Shown here: piece after piece, positions 19,900 to 30,243 of the stretch
How the letters are laid out: each line of letters starts with the position of its first letter
How positions within the stretch are numbered: position 1 is the stretch's first letter
Assembly: GCA_030648395.1 (NCBI GenBank)
Contig: JAUSHW010000185.1
Span: forward strand, 1-40,797
DNA: 40,797 bases
From: Nitrospirales bacterium
Lineage (GTDB): Bacteria; Nitrospirota; Nitrospiria; Nitrospirales; NS-4
Direction of reading: 5' to 3'
Program-made: the position numbers and the translations under genes
The notes under the pieces: model-generated
Database searches by the model: none
Told to the model about the DNA's origin: nothing
The model's input: the letters and a program-made list of their open reading frames with translations, nothing else

Positions 19900-20454
19900 T
19901 TAGCTCTTGACCGTCATGGTGAGTTTAAACGCATAGACCGTCACGCCCTCATCCAACGCCTGCACGCTCTCTTGGAGAGTCACCGATGAAAAATACTTCG
20001 ACTGCTGGAGGTTCTTGATGAACTCAACAATATCATCATTCGTTAGAGCCTTCCCCGTCACCGTGACTTGCGCATCACCCTCCACGTTTGACAACCAGAC
20101 CTTCACGGGGTCAAGGCTCTGGCTCAGATAATCGAGCAGTCGGACCGGCCCGCCCTGATTTTTTCTGAGCTGCTCGATGATCCGGACCTGGTTTTCCAAG
20201 GAGAGTTTCTTTTTCTCGTAGTCTTCGACTTCTTGAACCTTCTTTTTCAGCGCTTCAACCTCTTTCGTCTTGCTCTCCTTCAATTGAGTTTGCAAGGCAA
20301 TCTCATCCATATTCGATTGCCAGCGATACCCGCACGCCCCCAAAAAGATTAAGACGACACCCAGCCCGATTCCGAGCTGCATCAGCGCCTCATCAGCCGG
20401 CGCCTTGGTTTTCTTGCCGGCTCGCTTGATCGGAAGAAGATTGATCTTAATCAA
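19900..20454 (-). CDS. pilN: Type IV pilus assembly protein PilN
   Basis: MIKINLLPIKRAGKK start typical of PilN; TM plus coiled coil; synteny. Confidence 0.9.
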   Translation of the reverse strand: MIKINLLPIKRAGKKTKAPADEALMQLGIGLGVVLIFLGACGYRWQSNMDEIALQTQLKESKTKEVEALKKKVQEVEDYEKKKLSLENQVRIIEQLRKNQGGPVRLLDYLSQSLDPVKVWLSNVEGDAQVTVTGKALTNDDIVEFIKNLQQSKYFSSVTLQESVQALDEGVTVYAFKLTMTVKS

Positions 20455-21518
20455 CGGTCACCCTCCCAGCGGAGGGCCAGCCCGACCACGACAGCCATGT
20501 CAGGCGCCACCTCCGCCAGTTCCTCCGGGCTCATCTTGAGACCTGTGGTGTCCAACCGGGCAAAAGGATCCGCCACTGACGTTTCAATGCCAACTTGCTC
20601 TGAAATCCGCGCCGGTAAACTTTTGATCTTTGCACACCCACCACACAAAACAACTCGCATGATTTCGTCATCCGGTGACGTCGTGCGAAAATAATCAAAG
20701 GAGCGGCCGATTTCAGTTGCCACTTCCATGTCCACAGCAGTAATCGCCTCGTTTAGCGCGGCCTCATTCACGCCCGGATACCGCCCCTTTTTGGCCGCCT
20801 CCGCATCGTCAGGACTTAACCCAAGGTCTTGCTGGATACGCTCCGAGTAACGGTTTCCCCCGATCGTGATATCACGCGTAAACACCGACATCCCACCTTT
20901 CAGAATATTGATATTCATCACGCTCGCCCCGATATTAACAAGAGCGGTCAGTTCCGTGGGTACGACGTCATAGTTGGCGCAGTACATGTTCTCAATTGCA
21001 AACGCATCAACATCGACAACCTTGGGGGTTAAACCAGCTTCACGGACTGCGTTGGCGTAATCGTTCAATTTGTCCTTTTTTGTCGCGACCAGTAAGACGT
21101 CCATCTCTGCCTGGCCCTCGGCGGGCTGATCACCCTGCGCCAAGATATGGAAATCAAGATAGACGTCATTGATATCAAACGGGATGTACTGTTCCGCCTC
21201 AAACTTTATCTGCTTCTCCAGTTCTTCTTCCGGCATGGGAGGAAGCGAGATTTTTTTGACAATTACGGAAGTGCCCGATATGGACAGCGCGACGCCCTTA
21301 TTTTTAAGCTTCTGCTCACCGGCCAATTCCTTGATCGCCATCACAACACCGAGTCCGTCCATGATCGCTCCATCAACGATCATTTCAGCCGGCAACGGCT
21401 TTACACCGAAGCGTTCGATCTTCAGCTTCCCCTTGATTTCCTTAAGTTGCAGGATCTTGATGGAGCCGGACCCTATGTCCAACCCGAGCAAGTATTCTTT
21501 TGAGCCAAATCCAAACAC
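20451..21518 (-). CDS. pilM: Type IV pilus assembly ATPase-fold protein PilM
   Basis: LLGLDIGSGSIKILQLKE; FEAEQYIPFDINDVYLDFHIL; VVGLALRWEGDR. Confidence 0.95.
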   Translation of the reverse strand: MFGFGSKEYLLGLDIGSGSIKILQLKEIKGKLKIERFGVKPLPAEMIVDGAIMDGLGVVMAIKELAGEQKLKNKGVALSISGTSVIVKKISLPPMPEEELEKQIKFEAEQYIPFDINDVYLDFHILAQGDQPAEGQAEMDVLLVATKKDKLNDYANAVREAGLTPKVVDVDAFAIENMYCANYDVVPTELTALVNIGASVMNINILKGGMSVFTRDITIGGNRYSERIQQDLGLSPDDAEAAKKGRYPGVNEAALNEAITAVDMEVATEIGRSFDYFRTTSPDDEIMRVVLCGGCAKIKSLPARISEQVGIETSVADPFARLDTTGLKMSPEELAEVAPDMAVVVGLALRWEGDR

Positions 21519-21542
21519 TGCGTGTTCCAGCCCTTTCTACGT

Positions 21543-21803
21543 CTAGTTAGACGTACGCCTCCTGATGATCCGCTTGATCTCTTCAAGGTTCGTCGCGGTA
21601 TAGAGCCGCCAATTTCGCCAATCACGCGGCGGCGTCGAAATAAGGCCCTCACGTTCCCATCGAAACAACGTCGCTTTGGAAATATCAAACAAGTGACACA
21701 CTTCCAGGGTTGAAAATCGGCGGAGACGAGGAGAGGACTTCCGGTTTCCGTGACGCGCACCGGAAGGTTTCTTCTTCGCCTCGACTGCCTTCATAGGGGG
21801 CAA
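21543..21803 (-). CDS. Small MerR-type helix-turn-helix DNA-binding protein
   Basis: RRFSTLEVCHLFDISKATLFRWEREGLISTPPRDWRNWRLYTATNLEEIKRII; no long C-terminal effector domain. Confidence 0.75.
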   Translation of the reverse strand: MPPMKAVEAKKKPSGARHGNRKSSPRLRRFSTLEVCHLFDISKATLFRWEREGLISTPPRDWRNWRLYTATNLEEIKRIIRRRTSN

Positions 21804-21841
21804 CGCTCCGCTTACCGCAAAACCTACTTTAAAGTGTCTTA

Positions 21842-21869
21842 AGTATAGTTAATATAATTTTAATGTCAA
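21842..21869 (-). promoter_or_regulatory. AT-rich sigma70-type promoter for the MerR-like gene / pil operon
   Basis: TTGACA (21869-21864), 16-nt spacer, TATACT (21847-21842); bracketed by TGTCTT/AAGACA inverted repeat at 21835-21873. Confidence 0.6.
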
Positions 21870-22001
21870 GACAATATTTTTATCGTCATATTTCCGATGA
21901 TTTCTTGGTACTCCTAGTGGTACGGCCAGCGTGCTGGGAATACCTGACCGTTGACCGATATAACTCAAAACAGTGACTTGCGTGGCGGGAAGAGTCGCTG
22001 A

Positions 22002-23474
22002 TCAGTACGCGCGTTTGCGCCGACTTGCGGGCGGTATGTTCAGTTCCATCCGATACTTGGCGACAGTCCGCCTAGCAAGAATGACGTTTTGCGCCTTGAG
22101 CCGGGAGACGATCTCCTGGTCTTTCAATGGCCGCTGGTTGTCTTCTTCACCAACCATCCTCCGAATCATTTCTCGAACCGCCACCGAAGACAAGTCGGTC
22201 AGGCCTTCCTGTGAACGAGGGATGCTCGTATTGAAAAAAAACTTCAGTTCGAAAATGCCCTGTGAGCAATGGAGGTATTTGTTTGATGTGACACGGCTGA
22301 TCGTCGATTCGTGCATTGACACATCTTCTGCCACATCCCGCAAAACCATCGGCCGCAAGTATTGAATGCCGTGTTCAAAGAATGGTTCTTGGACTTTGAC
22401 AATGCTTTCGACCACCCGTACAATCGTTTTATTGCGTTGTTCGATGCTCCGTATCAGCCACTGCGCCGATCTGAATTTTTCGTCCAGGAACGCCCTTGTG
22501 GCGTCCGATGGATCCCTCTTGCCGGCCAGGAAAAGACGGTAGGATGAACTGATCCTGAATCTCGGCATACCGTCGTCATTTAGCATTACCACCCATTGAC
22601 CGTCAGACTTCACGACGTAGACATCCGGGACAATTGCATGGTTCTCAGCAGTGAAAAACGGGCGCCCCGGCTTGGGCTCGAGCCCTTCGATGACCCTCGT
22701 GGCGTGTACCACCGCATCAACAGAGACTCCTAGAGATTTTGCGAGCGCAGCGAATCGTTTGCGCTCCAAATCTGAAAGGTGGGTCCGAATGATTGCTTCG
22801 GCCAATGTCCCTGCCAAGCCCAATTGTTCGATTTGGGTCAGTAGGCACTCGCGGAGATCTCGCGCAGCAACTCCCACCGGATCGAAGGCCTGGATGACCT
22901 TGAGCACGTGAGTGGCCTGCGCAGATGACATTCCAGATTCGGCTGCGAGTTCTTCCAGTGGAATTCGCAGGTACCCGTCCTCGTCGAGATTACCGATGAT
23001 GCTCTTCCCGAGCTCCTGCTCAATCTTATCGAGCGGAGAAAGTACCAACTGCCAGAGCAGGTGATCCTCGAGAGACGTGGTCTTCGCCATGGTCTGCTCG
23101 AATGAAGGCAGTTCATCTCGCCCATTTCGAGGAGCCTCGCTATCCCCCCACTTTCGGTCGTCGTCGAAATACTCGTCCCAGGACCCCGACAACTCATTTC
23201 TGGTGGTTTCTTCTCCGACTGCCTCTGTGGGGACGGTCTCTTCTCGGCGATCCTCACTCTTGGCTGTTTCCTGGGCCTCTTCCGTTGATCCGGGTTCTGC
23301 ATCGAGGTCTTCGAGCTCAGGGCCGGCTTCCTCGAGCATCGGATTTTCTTCCATTTGCTGAGTGAGCGCATCTTGCAGTTCAAGGCGGGACAGTTGCAGC
23401 AGCTTGATCGCCTGCTGCAACTGCGGCGTCATGATCAGCCGTTGCGACAGTCGTAACTCGAGTCTTGGCTGCAT
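22002..23474 (-). CDS. rpoN: RNA polymerase sigma-54 factor
   Basis: MQPRLELRLSQRLIMTPQLQQAIKLLQLSRLEL; C-terminal RpoN box ARRTVAKYRMELNIPPASRRKR. Confidence 0.98.
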   Translation of the reverse strand: MQPRLELRLSQRLIMTPQLQQAIKLLQLSRLELQDALTQQMEENPMLEEAGPELEDLDAEPGSTEEAQETAKSEDRREETVPTEAVGEETTRNELSGSWDEYFDDDRKWGDSEAPRNGRDELPSFEQTMAKTTSLEDHLLWQLVLSPLDKIEQELGKSIIGNLDEDGYLRIPLEELAAESGMSSAQATHVLKVIQAFDPVGVAARDLRECLLTQIEQLGLAGTLAEAIIRTHLSDLERKRFAALAKSLGVSVDAVVHATRVIEGLEPKPGRPFFTAENHAIVPDVYVVKSDGQWVVMLNDDGMPRFRISSSYRLFLAGKRDPSDATRAFLDEKFRSAQWLIRSIEQRNKTIVRVVESIVKVQEPFFEHGIQYLRPMVLRDVAEDVSMHESTISRVTSNKYLHCSQGIFELKFFFNTSIPRSQEGLTDLSSVAVREMIRRMVGEEDNQRPLKDQEIVSRLKAQNVILARRTVAKYRMELNIPPASRRKRAY

Positions 23475-23489
23475 GGTCAGAACCCCAGA

Positions 23490-24251
23490 CTACAGACGGA
23501 ATCCTTCGCCCAGATAAACTTCGCGTGCCCGTCGGCTATTCACAAGATGCTCAGGAGTTCCTTCTTCAAGGATCTCACCGTTATTGATGATATACGCGCG
23601 GTCTGTGATGGAAAGTGTCTGCTGGACATTGTGATCGGTAATCAGGATGCCGATGCCTCGGCCCCTCAGTCCTCGGATAATCGTCTGAATGTCGCTGACT
23701 GCAATGGGATCTATTCCTGCAAACGGCTCGTCTAACATCAGAAAATGCGGCCTCGCCACCAAAGCCCTGGCGATCTCCACTCGGCGACGTTCCCCACCAG
23801 AAAGAGTGAACGCCTTGCTGCGTCTGACGTGATCGAGCCCGAGGTCCTTGATGGCTATTCCCATCCTTTCCTCGCGTTGATCTTTGCTCAGGTCCATCAA
23901 TTCAAGAATTGCGATCATGTTTTGTTCCACGGTCATACGGCGGAAAACCGATGACTCCTGAGGCAAATATCCAATGCCGCGTCGCGCCCGTTGATACATC
24001 GGCAGGTGCGTGATCAATTCTCCGCCTAGGAGCACGTCCCCCCTGTCCGGCATTGTGAGCCCCACCATTACATCAAAAACCGTCGTTTTCCCTGCCCCGT
24101 TCGGGCCCAGAAGCCCGACAATCTCCCCTGATTGTACCGCCAGGCTCACGCCATTGACGACGTATCGGCCACGATAGCTTTTCGCGAGCCCTTGGGACTC
24201 AAACGTAAGGGGTCCCGGCCCGCCACCTATGATCCCAACGGAATCATTCAC
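23490..24251 (-). CDS. lptB: LPS export ABC transporter ATP-binding protein
   Basis: Walker [53 protein letters not shown]. Confidence 0.96.
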   Translation of the reverse strand: MNDSVGIIGGGPGPLTFESQGLAKSYRGRYVVNGVSLAVQSGEIVGLLGPNGAGKTTVFDVMVGLTMPDRGDVLLGGELITHLPMYQRARRGIGYLPQESSVFRRMTVEQNMIAILELMDLSKDQREERMGIAIKDLGLDHVRRSKAFTLSGGERRRVEIARALVARPHFLMLDEPFAGIDPIAVSDIQTIIRGLRGRGIGILITDHNVQQTLSITDRAYIINNGEILEEGTPEHLVNSRRAREVYLGEGFRL

Positions 24252-24808
24252 CGCGGTTTGGGTTCCGCATCATTTATGACCACGCGACTTTCCCCCTCAA
24301 TAACGCTCCGGTCTTCCTTCAAGTACATGGTCATTTTCGTGCCGGTCACGCGATAGCCTTCTTCCCAGGCTTCCGGGTCTCCCGTTAAGACAAGCATCTC
24401 GCCACGCTGATGATAGACCGCTTTGCGCGCCTTCGCTTTTTTGTTTCCCTGCTGCAGTAACACATTTCCGGTCGCATCGATCAGGGAAACTGCGCGATTT
24501 CCGAACGTGGACAGCTCCGGTGAGGCAGCCGGTGATGGTGCGCCGGCCTTTCCGTCCTTCTTGGGCGGTGAGGAAGGGGGCTCCCCGGAAAAATGGACGA
24601 TCATCTGATCCGCCCACATGATAAAGTCGCCCTTCGTCAGCACAACCTTACCTTCAAAGAGTGCCCTGTTTTCCTGGTTTTTGAATACGAGGGATTGCGA
24701 GGTGATGATAATTTCGGGAGGAGCAGGCGATTGCTCAGGCGGTGGCGCCGCCAAGGCCAACGCGCTACCCACGAGGAGAAAAGCGCTAGTGAATCCCCAC
24801 GCGGACAT
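24248..24808 (-). CDS. lptA: LPS transport periplasmic protein LptA
   Basis: OstA-like repeats ([23 protein letters not shown]); position next to lptB. Confidence 0.85.
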   Translation of the reverse strand: MSAWGFTSAFLLVGSALALAAPPPEQSPAPPEIIITSQSLVFKNQENRALFEGKVVLTKGDFIMWADQMIVHFSGEPPSSPPKKDGKAGAPSPAASPELSTFGNRAVSLIDATGNVLLQQGNKKAKARKAVYHQRGEMLVLTGDPEAWEEGYRVTGTKMTMYLKEDRSVIEGESRVVINDAEPKPR

Positions 24809-25367
24809 TGCGGCGGACCCTCATTTCTTGGGTGGTAAGGAAAGCATCCAGGCCTTGCCCTGTAACTTCCAGGCTGGGGCCTTTGATGGTGATCGGTGCA
24901 TCAGTCCAAATTCGATGCTTCTGATTATCCCAGGTGAAGCTAGACGTATAAATTGTATACCCGCTATTAAGAACCAGTGCGAGGTCTCCGCTTTTCTTGC
25001 TGATGACAAAATCTTTTGACAAGGTATTGATTGTCCCACTGTCTCCAGCAACTGTCATGGTAACCCCGTCTGGTCCCATCAGAGTCACCTGCACATCATT
25101 GAGAACCGCCTTGGCATCCGTGTCGAAGACTTGGGCCTGTTTAGCCTGAATCTTCCAGTCCACAAGGCCATCCTTGCTCTGCACAAATGAAAACCCCTTG
25201 ACGCCGGCATCGGCTGCTTGCGGGAGAGCGGGCACAGAAACTTGCGCAACCCTCCTGGAGGGTCCTCCCAGAATAAACATGAGAAGGGTAGCGCTAACAG
25301 CAAAAATGATGCCTAGCAGCCCGGCCTTAGCAACACGCTGAAAGGACAGCGTAGATTTTGCCATCAT
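24786..25367 (-). CDS. lptC: LPS export protein LptC
   Basis: N-terminal TM; GFSFVQSKDGLVDWKIQAKQAQVFD; synteny. Start approximate (MAKSTLSFQRV). Confidence 0.82.
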   Translation of the reverse strand: MMAKSTLSFQRVAKAGLLGIIFAVSATLLMFILGGPSRRVAQVSVPALPQAADAGVKGFSFVQSKDGLVDWKIQAKQAQVFDTDAKAVLNDVQVTLMGPDGVTMTVAGDSGTINTLSKDFVISKKSGDLALVLNSGYTIYTSSFTWDNQKHRIWTDAPITIKGPSLEVTGQGLDAFLTTQEMRVRRNVRVGIH

Positions 25368-25468
25368 GCGCGAACTATAGCACACCATTTTAAGATGAGT
25401 AAAGACAGCAGGCTGACGCACTCAAGCCTTGTCAGGCCGGAAAGCGTGCGGTAAATCAGGTCGGCTGC

Positions 25469-25939
25469 TTACGCGCCAGCAGCCGCAGGCGTCTTGGGCT
25501 GAGTCGATCCGGACTTGGATGGGCTGCCACTGGCGTCAGGCTGATCAGCGGGTTGTACTTTTGCAGTATCTTTCTTGTCGGCTGGACGATTGACCAATTC
25601 AATGACAACCATAGATGCTGCATCACCCACACGCCGCCGAGTCTTGATTAGCCGTGTATACCCGCCCTTCCGCTCCGAGAAGCGTCCCGCAATATCCTTG
25701 AAGAGCTTGGCCACCACAGACTTTGCCCGAATGTATGCCGCGGCACGGCGCCTGGCATGAAGACTCCCCTCTTTGCCAAGCGTAATCATGCGGTCGGCCA
25801 CGATGCGAAGTTCCTTGGCTTTAGCTTCAGTGGTCTCAATCCGTTCATGCTCAAGCAAAGACGTGACCAGACTCCGAAACAGGGCCTTCCTGTGATGTGT
25901 GTTCCGACCGAGTTGACGACCACTTTTTCGATGTCGCAT
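25469..25939 (-). CDS. rplQ: Ribosomal protein L17 with low-complexity C-terminal tail
   Basis: [45 protein letters not shown]. Confidence 0.98.
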   Translation of the reverse strand: MRHRKSGRQLGRNTHHRKALFRSLVTSLLEHERIETTEAKAKELRIVADRMITLGKEGSLHARRRAAAYIRAKSVVAKLFKDIAGRFSERKGGYTRLIKTRRRVGDAASMVVIELVNRPADKKDTAKVQPADQPDASGSPSKSGSTQPKTPAAAGA

Positions 25940-25948
25940 GCTCTCGGT

Positions 25949-26953
25949 CTACTCCTCTCTCTTCTCTGCCGCCCCGGATTGAGAGGCGTGGTCCAGTTTC
26001 ATACCCAGGCTCAGTCCCATTTCAGCAAGGATCTCCTTGATCTCGTTGAGGGACTTTTTGCCGAAGTTCTTGGTCCGCAACATATCGGACTCAGTCCTCT
26101 GAACGAGGTCGGCAATCGCTTTAATGTTGGCATTTTTCAAGCAATTAGCCGCCCTGACCGACAGTTCCAGTTCATTTACGCTACGGAGAAGATTCTTGTT
26201 TATTTCGGTAATAGCCTCCTGGGCAGCAGGCTGTGCGATCGTCTCTTCCATGTCCTTAACGTTGATGAAAATATCGAGATGCCCTCTCACGATCAATGCT
26301 GCGGCCGACAGTGCATCTTCAGGCGAAATACTCCCGTCGGTCCAGATTTCCAGAATCACCTTGTCGTAATCGGTCATGCGACCAACGCGCGCGTTCTCGA
26401 CAAGGCAGTTGACGCGAGTGACCGGCGAATAAATAGCGTCGACGGGAATTACGCCGATCGCCATGCCTTCTTCCTTGTTCCGTTCCGCCGGGACGTATCC
26501 CCGCCCACGCTTGATGACGATTCCAATATCGAAAGTGGTGCCCTTGTCAAGCGTTGCGATATGCAGTTCCGGTGTCAGTATCTCGACATCAGCATCGTGC
26601 TCAATATCCCCGGCCTTGGCCACGCCCGCTCCCTTTTTACGAAGGCGGACTGTCTTGGGTTTGTCGGAATGGAGCTTGAACCGGACCTTCTTGATATTAA
26701 GAATAATATCGGTGACGTCCTCGGTAATGCCTGGGATCGTGGAAAATTCATGCAGGACGCCTTCGATTTTAACGGAAACAATGGCCGCGCCAGAAAGAGA
26801 CGACAGCAGCACCCGGCGCAAGGAATTGCCGACGGTCGTGCCGAACCCGCGCTCGAAAGGCTCAGCCGTAAAGCGCCCATAAGTCGCCGTCAGACTTTCC
26901 TTGTCGACTTCAACTTTCGTCGGGATCTGAAAATCACGCATACCCTTCAACAT
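25949..26953 (-). CDS. rpoA: RNA polymerase alpha subunit
   Basis: [24 protein letters not shown]-terminal [23 protein letters not shown]. Confidence 0.98.
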   Translation of the reverse strand: MLKGMRDFQIPTKVEVDKESLTATYGRFTAEPFERGFGTTVGNSLRRVLLSSLSGAAIVSVKIEGVLHEFSTIPGITEDVTDIILNIKKVRFKLHSDKPKTVRLRKKGAGVAKAGDIEHDADVEILTPELHIATLDKGTTFDIGIVIKRGRGYVPAERNKEEGMAIGVIPVDAIYSPVTRVNCLVENARVGRMTDYDKVILEIWTDGSISPEDALSAAALIVRGHLDIFINVKDMEETIAQPAAQEAITEINKNLLRSVNELELSVRAANCLKNANIKAIADLVQRTESDMLRTKNFGKKSLNEIKEILAEMGLSLGMKLDHASQSGAAEKREE

Positions 26954-27020
26954 ACTGGCTCCCTTATCGTCGGCTTATAAAGCTCACGCGGCACGTTTCC
27001 AAGCCGGCGTCACGCGCACA

Positions 27021-27647
27021 TTACCTCGAATAGAGGTCCACAACCAACTGCTCATTAACAGGCAAGGGCGTCTCTTCTTTAGTCGGGAGGCCCCGCACTG
27101 TTGCCTTGCAGTTGGCCTTATCCAAATCCAACCATGCCGGAATTCCTCGCCCCTCAACAGCATCAAGCGCAGAGATAATGGGGACAATCGTCCGGCTTCG
27201 TTCCTTTACTTCAATCACGTCACCTTCACGAACCAGAAATGACGGCTTGTCCACCTTGCGTCCGTTCACACGATAGTGGCCGTGATTCACGAGCAGCCTG
27301 GCTTCTTTTCGAGATGCCGCAAACCCAATTCGATACACCACATTATCCAGACGTCGCTCGAGCATACGGAGCAGGTTTTCTCCCGTAATGCCTTCTTGCC
27401 GTTCGGCCCTGGCAAATGTTCCTCGGAATTGGCGTTCCAGCATGCCGTAGATGCGCTTCAGTTTCTGTTTTTCGCGAAGCTGCGCGCTGTACTCAGACAC
27501 CCGTTGACGACCCTGCCCATGCTGGCCGGGCGGGTAAGCGCGACGTTCCACAGCACATTTTTCGGTCATGCAACGGGAGCCCTTCAAAAAGAGCTTGACT
27601 CCTTCTCGGCGGCATAACCGACAAACAGGTCCACGATATTTTGCCAC
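27021..27647 (-). CDS. rpsD: Ribosomal protein S4
   Basis: [53 protein letters not shown]. Likely GTG start at 27647 after AAGGAG. Confidence 0.97.
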   Translation of the reverse strand: MAKYRGPVCRLCRREGVKLFLKGSRCMTEKCAVERRAYPPGQHGQGRQRVSEYSAQLREKQKLKRIYGMLERQFRGTFARAERQEGITGENLLRMLERRLDNVVYRIGFAASRKEARLLVNHGHYRVNGRKVDKPSFLVREGDVIEVKERSRTIVPIISALDAVEGRGIPAWLDLDKANCKATVRGLPTKEETPLPVNEQLVVDLYSR

Positions 27648-27658
27648 GATAGCTCTCC

Positions 27659-28036
27659 TTAAACCCGTCGCCGTTTCGGCGGACGGCATCCGTTATGAGG
27701 GATCGGCGTGACATCCCGGATCATATTGATCCGAAGCCCGGCCGACTGGAGCGCCCGAATGGCGGATTCCCGACCCGATCCAGGCCCCGTCACGTAAACG
27801 TCAATCTGCCGCATTCCACACTCCATTGCCTTTTTTGCCGCGACCTCTCCGGCTCGGGTAGCCGCAAATGGCGTACTCTTCCGAGACCCTTTGAAGCCCT
27901 GGTTCCCAGCGCTGGCCCACACAACCGTGTTTCCACCCATATCCGTGATGGTCACAATGGTATTATTGAAAGAAGCTTGAATGTGGGCGACTCCGCTTTG
28001 AACAATTTTCTTTTCTCGTTTCTTTCCCTTTTTCAC
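27659..28036 (-). CDS. rpsK: Ribosomal protein S11
   Basis: [52 protein letters not shown]. Confidence 0.98.
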   Translation of the reverse strand: MKKGKKREKKIVQSGVAHIQASFNNTIVTITDMGGNTVVWASAGNQGFKGSRKSTPFAATRAGEVAAKKAMECGMRQIDVYVTGPGSGRESAIRALQSAGLRINMIRDVTPIPHNGCRPPKRRRV

Positions 28037-28049
28037 ACCAACGCCCCCC

Positions 28050-28430
28050 TCACCTGACCTTTAATGTCTTCCGAGCCTTACCCTGGCCCTTGGGCCCTTT
28101 CCGGGTCCTTGCATTTGTTTTCGTGCGCTGCCCCCTGACTGGCAGCCCCTTGCGATGCCTGAGTCCACGGTAGGATCCGATATCGATGAGCCGCTTGATA
28201 TTCATCGATACATCTTTACGAAGATCCCCTTCGACTTTGTGCTCCCGTTCGATGATCTCGCGCAATTTCACGATCTCATCTTCGCGAAGGTCCTTCACAC
28301 GCGTGGCCGGTGCCACGCCGCTTTTGGCGAGAATCTGTCTGGCCAGAGACCTCCCAATCCCAAAAATATAAGTCAAGCCGATATGGACTTGCTTGTCTCT
28401 GGGAAGATCGACGCCGGCAATTCGAGCCAT
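28050..28430 (-). CDS. rpsM: Ribosomal protein S13
   Basis: [53 protein letters not shown]. Confidence 0.98.
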   Translation of the reverse strand: MARIAGVDLPRDKQVHIGLTYIFGIGRSLARQILAKSGVAPATRVKDLREDEIVKLREIIEREHKVEGDLRKDVSMNIKRLIDIGSYRGLRHRKGLPVRGQRTKTNARTRKGPKGQGKARKTLKVR

Positions 28431-28439
28431 GAGCTTCTC

Positions 28440-28553
28440 CTATCCTTGTCGCTGCTTATGCCGAGGGTTCGAGCACAGCACCCGCAACACGCCGCGCCGC
28501 CGTATGACTTTGCATTTTGAGCAGATAACCTTGACCGATGATTTGACTTTCAT
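28440..28553 (-). CDS. rpmJ: Ribosomal protein L36 (absent from ORF track because short)
   Basis: Translated from sequence: [37 protein letters not shown]; between rpsM and infA. Confidence 0.95.
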   Translation of the reverse strand: MKVKSSVKVICSKCKVIRRRGVLRVLCSNPRHKQRQG

Positions 28554-28574
28554 GGCTCTTCCGCGCTCCCCTAC

Positions 28575-28793
28575 TTACTTAAACCGGTACGTGATCCTGC
28601 CTCGAGTGAGATCGTAGGGTGACAGCTCCACGGTCACCTTATCGCCCGGCAGGATTCGAATAAAATGCATCCGCATCTTTCCTGAAATGTGGGCGAGCAC
28701 TTTGTGCCCGTTATCGAGTGTAACCCGAAACATGGCGTTGGGGAGCGTTTCGTCGACCGTTCCTTGTACCTCAATGACATCCTCTTTTGCCAT
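28575..28793 (-). CDS. infA: Translation initiation factor IF-1
   Basis: [72 protein letters not shown]. Confidence 0.98.
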   Translation of the reverse strand: MAKEDVIEVQGTVDETLPNAMFRVTLDNGHKVLAHISGKMRMHFIRILPGDKVTVELSPYDLTRGRITYRFK

Positions 28794-28814
28794 AGTTTCT
28801 GGCTAGTCAGCCTC

Positions 28815-29582
28815 TCACAACCTAGTCAGAATTTTAGGGCCTGCCTCGGTAACCACAATGGTATGTTCAAAGTGGGCCGAAAGGCTTCCGTCTTGGGTCA
28901 CAGCCGTCCACCCGTCCGAAAGGTGTGCGGTTTCCGGACGACCCATATTGACCATGGGCTCGATAGCCAGCGTCATCCCAGACTTCAAACGGGGCCCCTT
29001 CCCGGGCTCACCGTAGTTAGGCACTTGAGGCTCTTCGTGCAGTTTCCGCCCAATTCCGTGCCCGACGAAATCCGTGACAACCGAAAAACTGGCTGCTTCT
29101 GCATGCACCTGCACAGCGTGAGAAATGTCGGATATGCGATTGCCGACGACAGCTTGAGCGATCCCCTTGTGAAGGGATTCCTCCGTTATCTGCAATAAAC
29201 GTCGCGCTTGCTCCGTGATTGCACCAACAGGAACTGTGATAGCGGCATCTCCGTAATACCCCTCCACGACAACACCGACATCCAAACCAACGATGTCCCC
29301 CTCTTTCAATGCGCGACCGGATGGAATCCCATGAACAACCGCCTCGTTGACTGACACGCACAATGTATGGCGATAAACCTGGTCACGCACTTGATACCCT
29401 TTAAACGCCGGTATCCCCCCGCGCTCGACGATAAATTTTTCCGCAAAACGATCAAGCTCTGCAGTCGTCACTCCGGGCCTGACTTGATGACGGAGGGCGT
29501 CGAGGACTTCGGCTACAACCCGAGACGCCCGGCTCATCTTCTCAATCTCATCGGGCGATTTCAGCTCAATGCCGCTCATCAC
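28815..29582 (-). CDS. map: Methionine aminopeptidase type I
   Basis: IELKSPDEIEKMSRASRVVAEVLDAL; GHGIGRKLHEEPQVPNYG. Confidence 0.97.
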   Translation of the reverse strand: MMSGIELKSPDEIEKMSRASRVVAEVLDALRHQVRPGVTTAELDRFAEKFIVERGGIPAFKGYQVRDQVYRHTLCVSVNEAVVHGIPSGRALKEGDIVGLDVGVVVEGYYGDAAITVPVGAITEQARRLLQITEESLHKGIAQAVVGNRISDISHAVQVHAEAASFSVVTDFVGHGIGRKLHEEPQVPNYGEPGKGPRLKSGMTLAIEPMVNMGRPETAHLSDGWTAVTQDGSLSAHFEHTIVVTEAGPKILTRL

Positions 29583-30235
29583 ACCCCTGCCAATCCCAGC
29601 ACCTTGAGCAGCCGGCGATAGACTTCGTTAATGTCGCCCGTGGAATCCACGCGTCGCAACAACCCCCGTTTCTGATAGTACTCGACAAGAGGGCTGGTCT
29701 GCTGGTCAAATACTTTGAGCCGGGATTCCACCGTTTCAGGCTTGTCGTCCACGCGCTGCACCAGAGCACCACCACACTTGTCACAGCGCCCTTCTAGTTT
29801 GGGCGGGTCATGGTCGACGTGATAGACCGTCTGACAGGTTGGACAACTACGTCGTCCAGACAAACGCTTGATAATCTGGTCATTGGGAACGTCAAAACTG
29901 ACCACATGATCGAGCCCTGGGCTTCCTGTTTCCTGAAACGTCCGATCCAGCGCCTCAGCCTGTGCCACGGTTCTTGGAAAGCCGTCCAAAATATACCCAC
30001 GGGAACATCCCGGACTCGTCAGCTTTTCACGAGCAAGCCCGATCACAACATCATCAGGGACCAGTTTCCCTGACTCCATAAACCCTTTGGCTTGAAGGCC
30101 GAGCGGTGTGCCTTGCTTGACGGACTCCCGGAGAATCTCTCCGGTCGAAACCTGCGGAATCAGCTCCTGGGCGGCCAGACGCTGCGCCTGCGTCCCTTTC
30201 CCTACTCCTGGAGCGCCGAAAAATACCAGTCGCAT
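29579..30235 (-). CDS. adk: Adenylate kinase with zinc-type LID
   Basis: MRLVFFGAPGVGKGTQAQRLAA; LID with CPTC...CDKC; DGFPRTVAQAEALD. Confidence 0.97.
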   Translation of the reverse strand: MRLVFFGAPGVGKGTQAQRLAAQELIPQVSTGEILRESVKQGTPLGLQAKGFMESGKLVPDDVVIGLAREKLTSPGCSRGYILDGFPRTVAQAEALDRTFQETGSPGLDHVVSFDVPNDQIIKRLSGRRSCPTCQTVYHVDHDPPKLEGRCDKCGGALVQRVDDKPETVESRLKVFDQQTSPLVEYYQKRGLLRRVDSTGDINEVYRRLLKVLGLAGV

Positions 30236-30243
30236 TGGTTTTA

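Noticed and set aside
25422-25468. gtcaggccggaaagcg, loosely similar to the SRP RNA GGAA-loop motif
   Set aside because: Lacks the conserved symmetric and asymmetric internal loop sequence and has no long flanking stem.
25757-26980. Long plus-strand ORF (407 aa) antisense to rplQ/rpoA
   Set aside because: Overlaps conserved genes on the opposite strand, with no recognisable domain; a shadow ORF.
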